A stretch of 64,000 nucleotides of DNA from Dokdonella_A sp046347015 (lineage in GTDB: Bacteria > Pseudomonadota > Gammaproteobacteria > Xanthomonadales > Rhodanobacteraceae), in assembly GCA_046347015.1 (NCBI GenBank), contig JAXMHA010000011.1, positions 1-64,000 on the forward strand, read 5' to 3'. Position numbers and translations under genes: made by a program. How positions within the stretch are numbered: position 1 is the stretch's first letter; every line of letters begins with the position of its first letter. Below, one piece after another: positions 63,096 to 64,000 of this stretch. The notes beneath the pieces are model-generated. The model saw only the letters and a program-made list of their open reading frames with translations. It ran no database searches and was not told the DNA's origin.

Positions 63096-63502
63096 TCCAG
63101 CGGTCGGCGCGGCGGGGGCTTCAATTGCGGGAAGGCAAGATCGATTCGATCCTGGGCACCCTGACCCAGGGGTTGGCGCTGCTCGGGGCCGTGGCGGCGC
63201 CTTGCCTTGTACTGTCCGCCGCGCGCGGAACAGGAATGGACGGCATCGGCTTCCTGGCTGGCGTTATCGCATGGGTGGCCTTGCCCTACGCGGCGCTCTT
63301 CAGGCTTGCTCGGCGGGGCTCGCGGCGCAGGTACCGAACGGCCGTGCTGGAGGTGGCAACCGTGGCCGTCGTGGCCGTCGGGTCGTAGCTGTCATGGCTC
63401 GGCTTCATCGCACATCCCGATGTGCAGGGCGGCCTGCTGTTCATCCTCGTGCCGTTCCACCGGCTCGCCGTCGTTGGCACGGTGGTCCTTGCGGGGGGGG
63501 TT
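63092..63502 (+). pseudogene. Small membrane protein gene interrupted by an in-frame amber codon
   Basis: A GTG at 63092 overlaps the rmuC stop (GTGA). The frame encodes VIQRSARRGLQLREG and three hydrophobic segments up to a TAG at 63386-63388. The same frame then continues without interruption with LSWLGFIAHPDVQGGLLFILVPFHRL, a typical last membrane segment of small conserved membrane proteins of this order, so the TAG probably replaced a Tyr or similar codon. A run of eight G at 63493-63500 lies just after, where the frame may shift as well. The truncated 98-residue product might still be made. A sequencing error cannot be excluded. Confidence 0.65.
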
Positions 63503-63606
63503 GCTGAAGGCACCGCCGGGGCCGCTGGATCGTCGTCCCCGACGCGTCGATCCCGGCACAGCGCAGGCGATCGCGACCAAGGCCCGCGCGTCCCGCCCGA
63601 TGCGAT

Positions 63607-64000
63607 TCAACGAGGTGGTGGCGTCGTGGTGGCGCGCAACCGGCTGTGCCGGTATCCGTACCCGAAGTAGATCGCGACTCCGCACAGCGTCCACAGTCCC
63701 ATCAGCGTCCAGTTGTACCAGTTCTCCCAGTACAGCAGCGCGAAGCAGCTCAGCACGCCGAGTGTGCAGGTGACTGGCGCGACCGGAACGCGGAATGTGC
63801 GTGGCAATTCGGGTCGCGTTCGGCGCAGGATCAGCACGCCGAGGCACACCGCGACGAACGCGATCAGCGTGCCCATCGATACGAGGTCGCCGAGCACGTC
63901 GAGCGGAAAGACGGCGGCGAGGATCGCGATGCCGGCGCCGGTGATCAGCGTGTTGACGTGCGGCGTGCGGTAGCGCGGGTGCAGCTTCGCGAACACCGGT
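63607..64000 (-). CDS. APC-family amino acid permease, C-terminal part (cut by the window edge)
   Basis: About 130 residues at the C-terminal end of a permease; the frame is open to the last base, so the rest lies beyond the window. FAKLHPRYRTPHVNTLITG, VSMGTLIAFVAVCLGVLILRR and PRTFRVPVAPVT are the conserved late segments of cationic amino acid transporters of the APC superfamily (YfnA/CAT type), and the tail YFGYGYRHSRLR is typical. Four membrane segments are visible. It imports amino acids, probably basic or neutral ones, by proton exchange or symport. Confidence 0.9.
   Translation of the reverse strand, partial: PVFAKLHPRYRTPHVNTLITGAGIAILAAVFPLDVLGDLVSMGTLIAFVAVCLGVLILRRTRPELPRTFRVPVAPVTCTLGVLSCFALLYWENWYNWTLMGLWTLCGVAIYFGYGYRHSRLRATTTPPPR

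Overview
The window is a GC-rich bacterial chromosome segment that looks like a gammaproteobacterium of the Lysobacterales (Xanthomonadales), perhaps of the Rhodanobacteraceae type. The evidence is the gene order tig-clpP-clpX-lon-hupB-tRNA-Val-ppiD, the order mltD-gloB-methyltransferase-rnhA-dnaQ, the ftsY-mutY-yggX run, an Oar-like TonB-dependent receptor, tandem DUF6491 proteins, a Tat-exported HiPIP, and a secreted peptidase ending in FADGFDD. The lineage is an inference from gene content. No rRNA, CRISPR array, phage or recognisable transposase is present.

Layout. 1-10.4 kb: end of an SDR gene, a MarC-type membrane protein, a large Oar-like receptor translationally coupled to the nucleosidase ppnN, tRNA-Asn, a lone FimT/GspH pseudopilin, uvrB, an Ada-like methyltransferase without its N-terminal cysteine domain, and tRNA-Phe. 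10.6-24.4 kb: two overlapping DUF6491 paralogues, yggX-mutY-ftsY (minus strand), rsmD-coaD-lipoprotein-ggt, a metallo-beta-lactamase gene broken by one extra base, TMEM43 and MAPEG family membrane proteins, a CpxA/CpxR-like two-component system, a POT peptide transporter and prmC.

24.4-30.8 kb is the odd region. A fragment of the 3' end of a sodium:solute symporter gene abuts prmC. It is followed by a badly frameshifted tandem beta-helix gene (minus strand), then a divergent intact gene for a secreted serine hydrolase of the beta-lactamase superfamily, and then a complete symporter gene with its small DUF3311 partner. The two symporter ends share a 151-bp direct repeat (4 mismatches), so the block between them arrived or was rearranged by recombination.

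31-44.5 kb: dgkA, terC, a lemA-TPM-TPM envelope operon, six tRNA genes behind a strong promoter, and the protein quality-control cluster tig-clpP-clpX-lon-hupB-tRNA-Val-ppiD. 44.5-54.5 kb: fabI, mltD-gloB, a degenerate methyltransferase with rnhA-dnaQ, a PP2C phosphatase with a tiny upstream ORF, tRNA-Pro, and hisS overlapped by an unusually long histidine ammonia-lyase gene. 54.5-64 kb: a minus-strand run of M14 carboxypeptidase, C13-like cysteine peptidase, and the methionine-salvage genes mtnC, mtnD and mtnB with a PH-domain membrane protein inside. Then follow a HiPIP with its terminator, rmuC, a membrane-protein gene interrupted by an in-frame amber codon, and the 3' part of an amino-acid permease gene cut by the window edge.

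Most genes are intact housekeeping genes. The features that deserve a second look are the recombined 24.4-29.3 kb block, the three disrupted loci, and several proteins with missing or added domains. No clearly new multi-gene system was found; the nearest candidates are the 24.4-30.8 kb block and the paired secreted peptidases at 54.5-58.1 kb.
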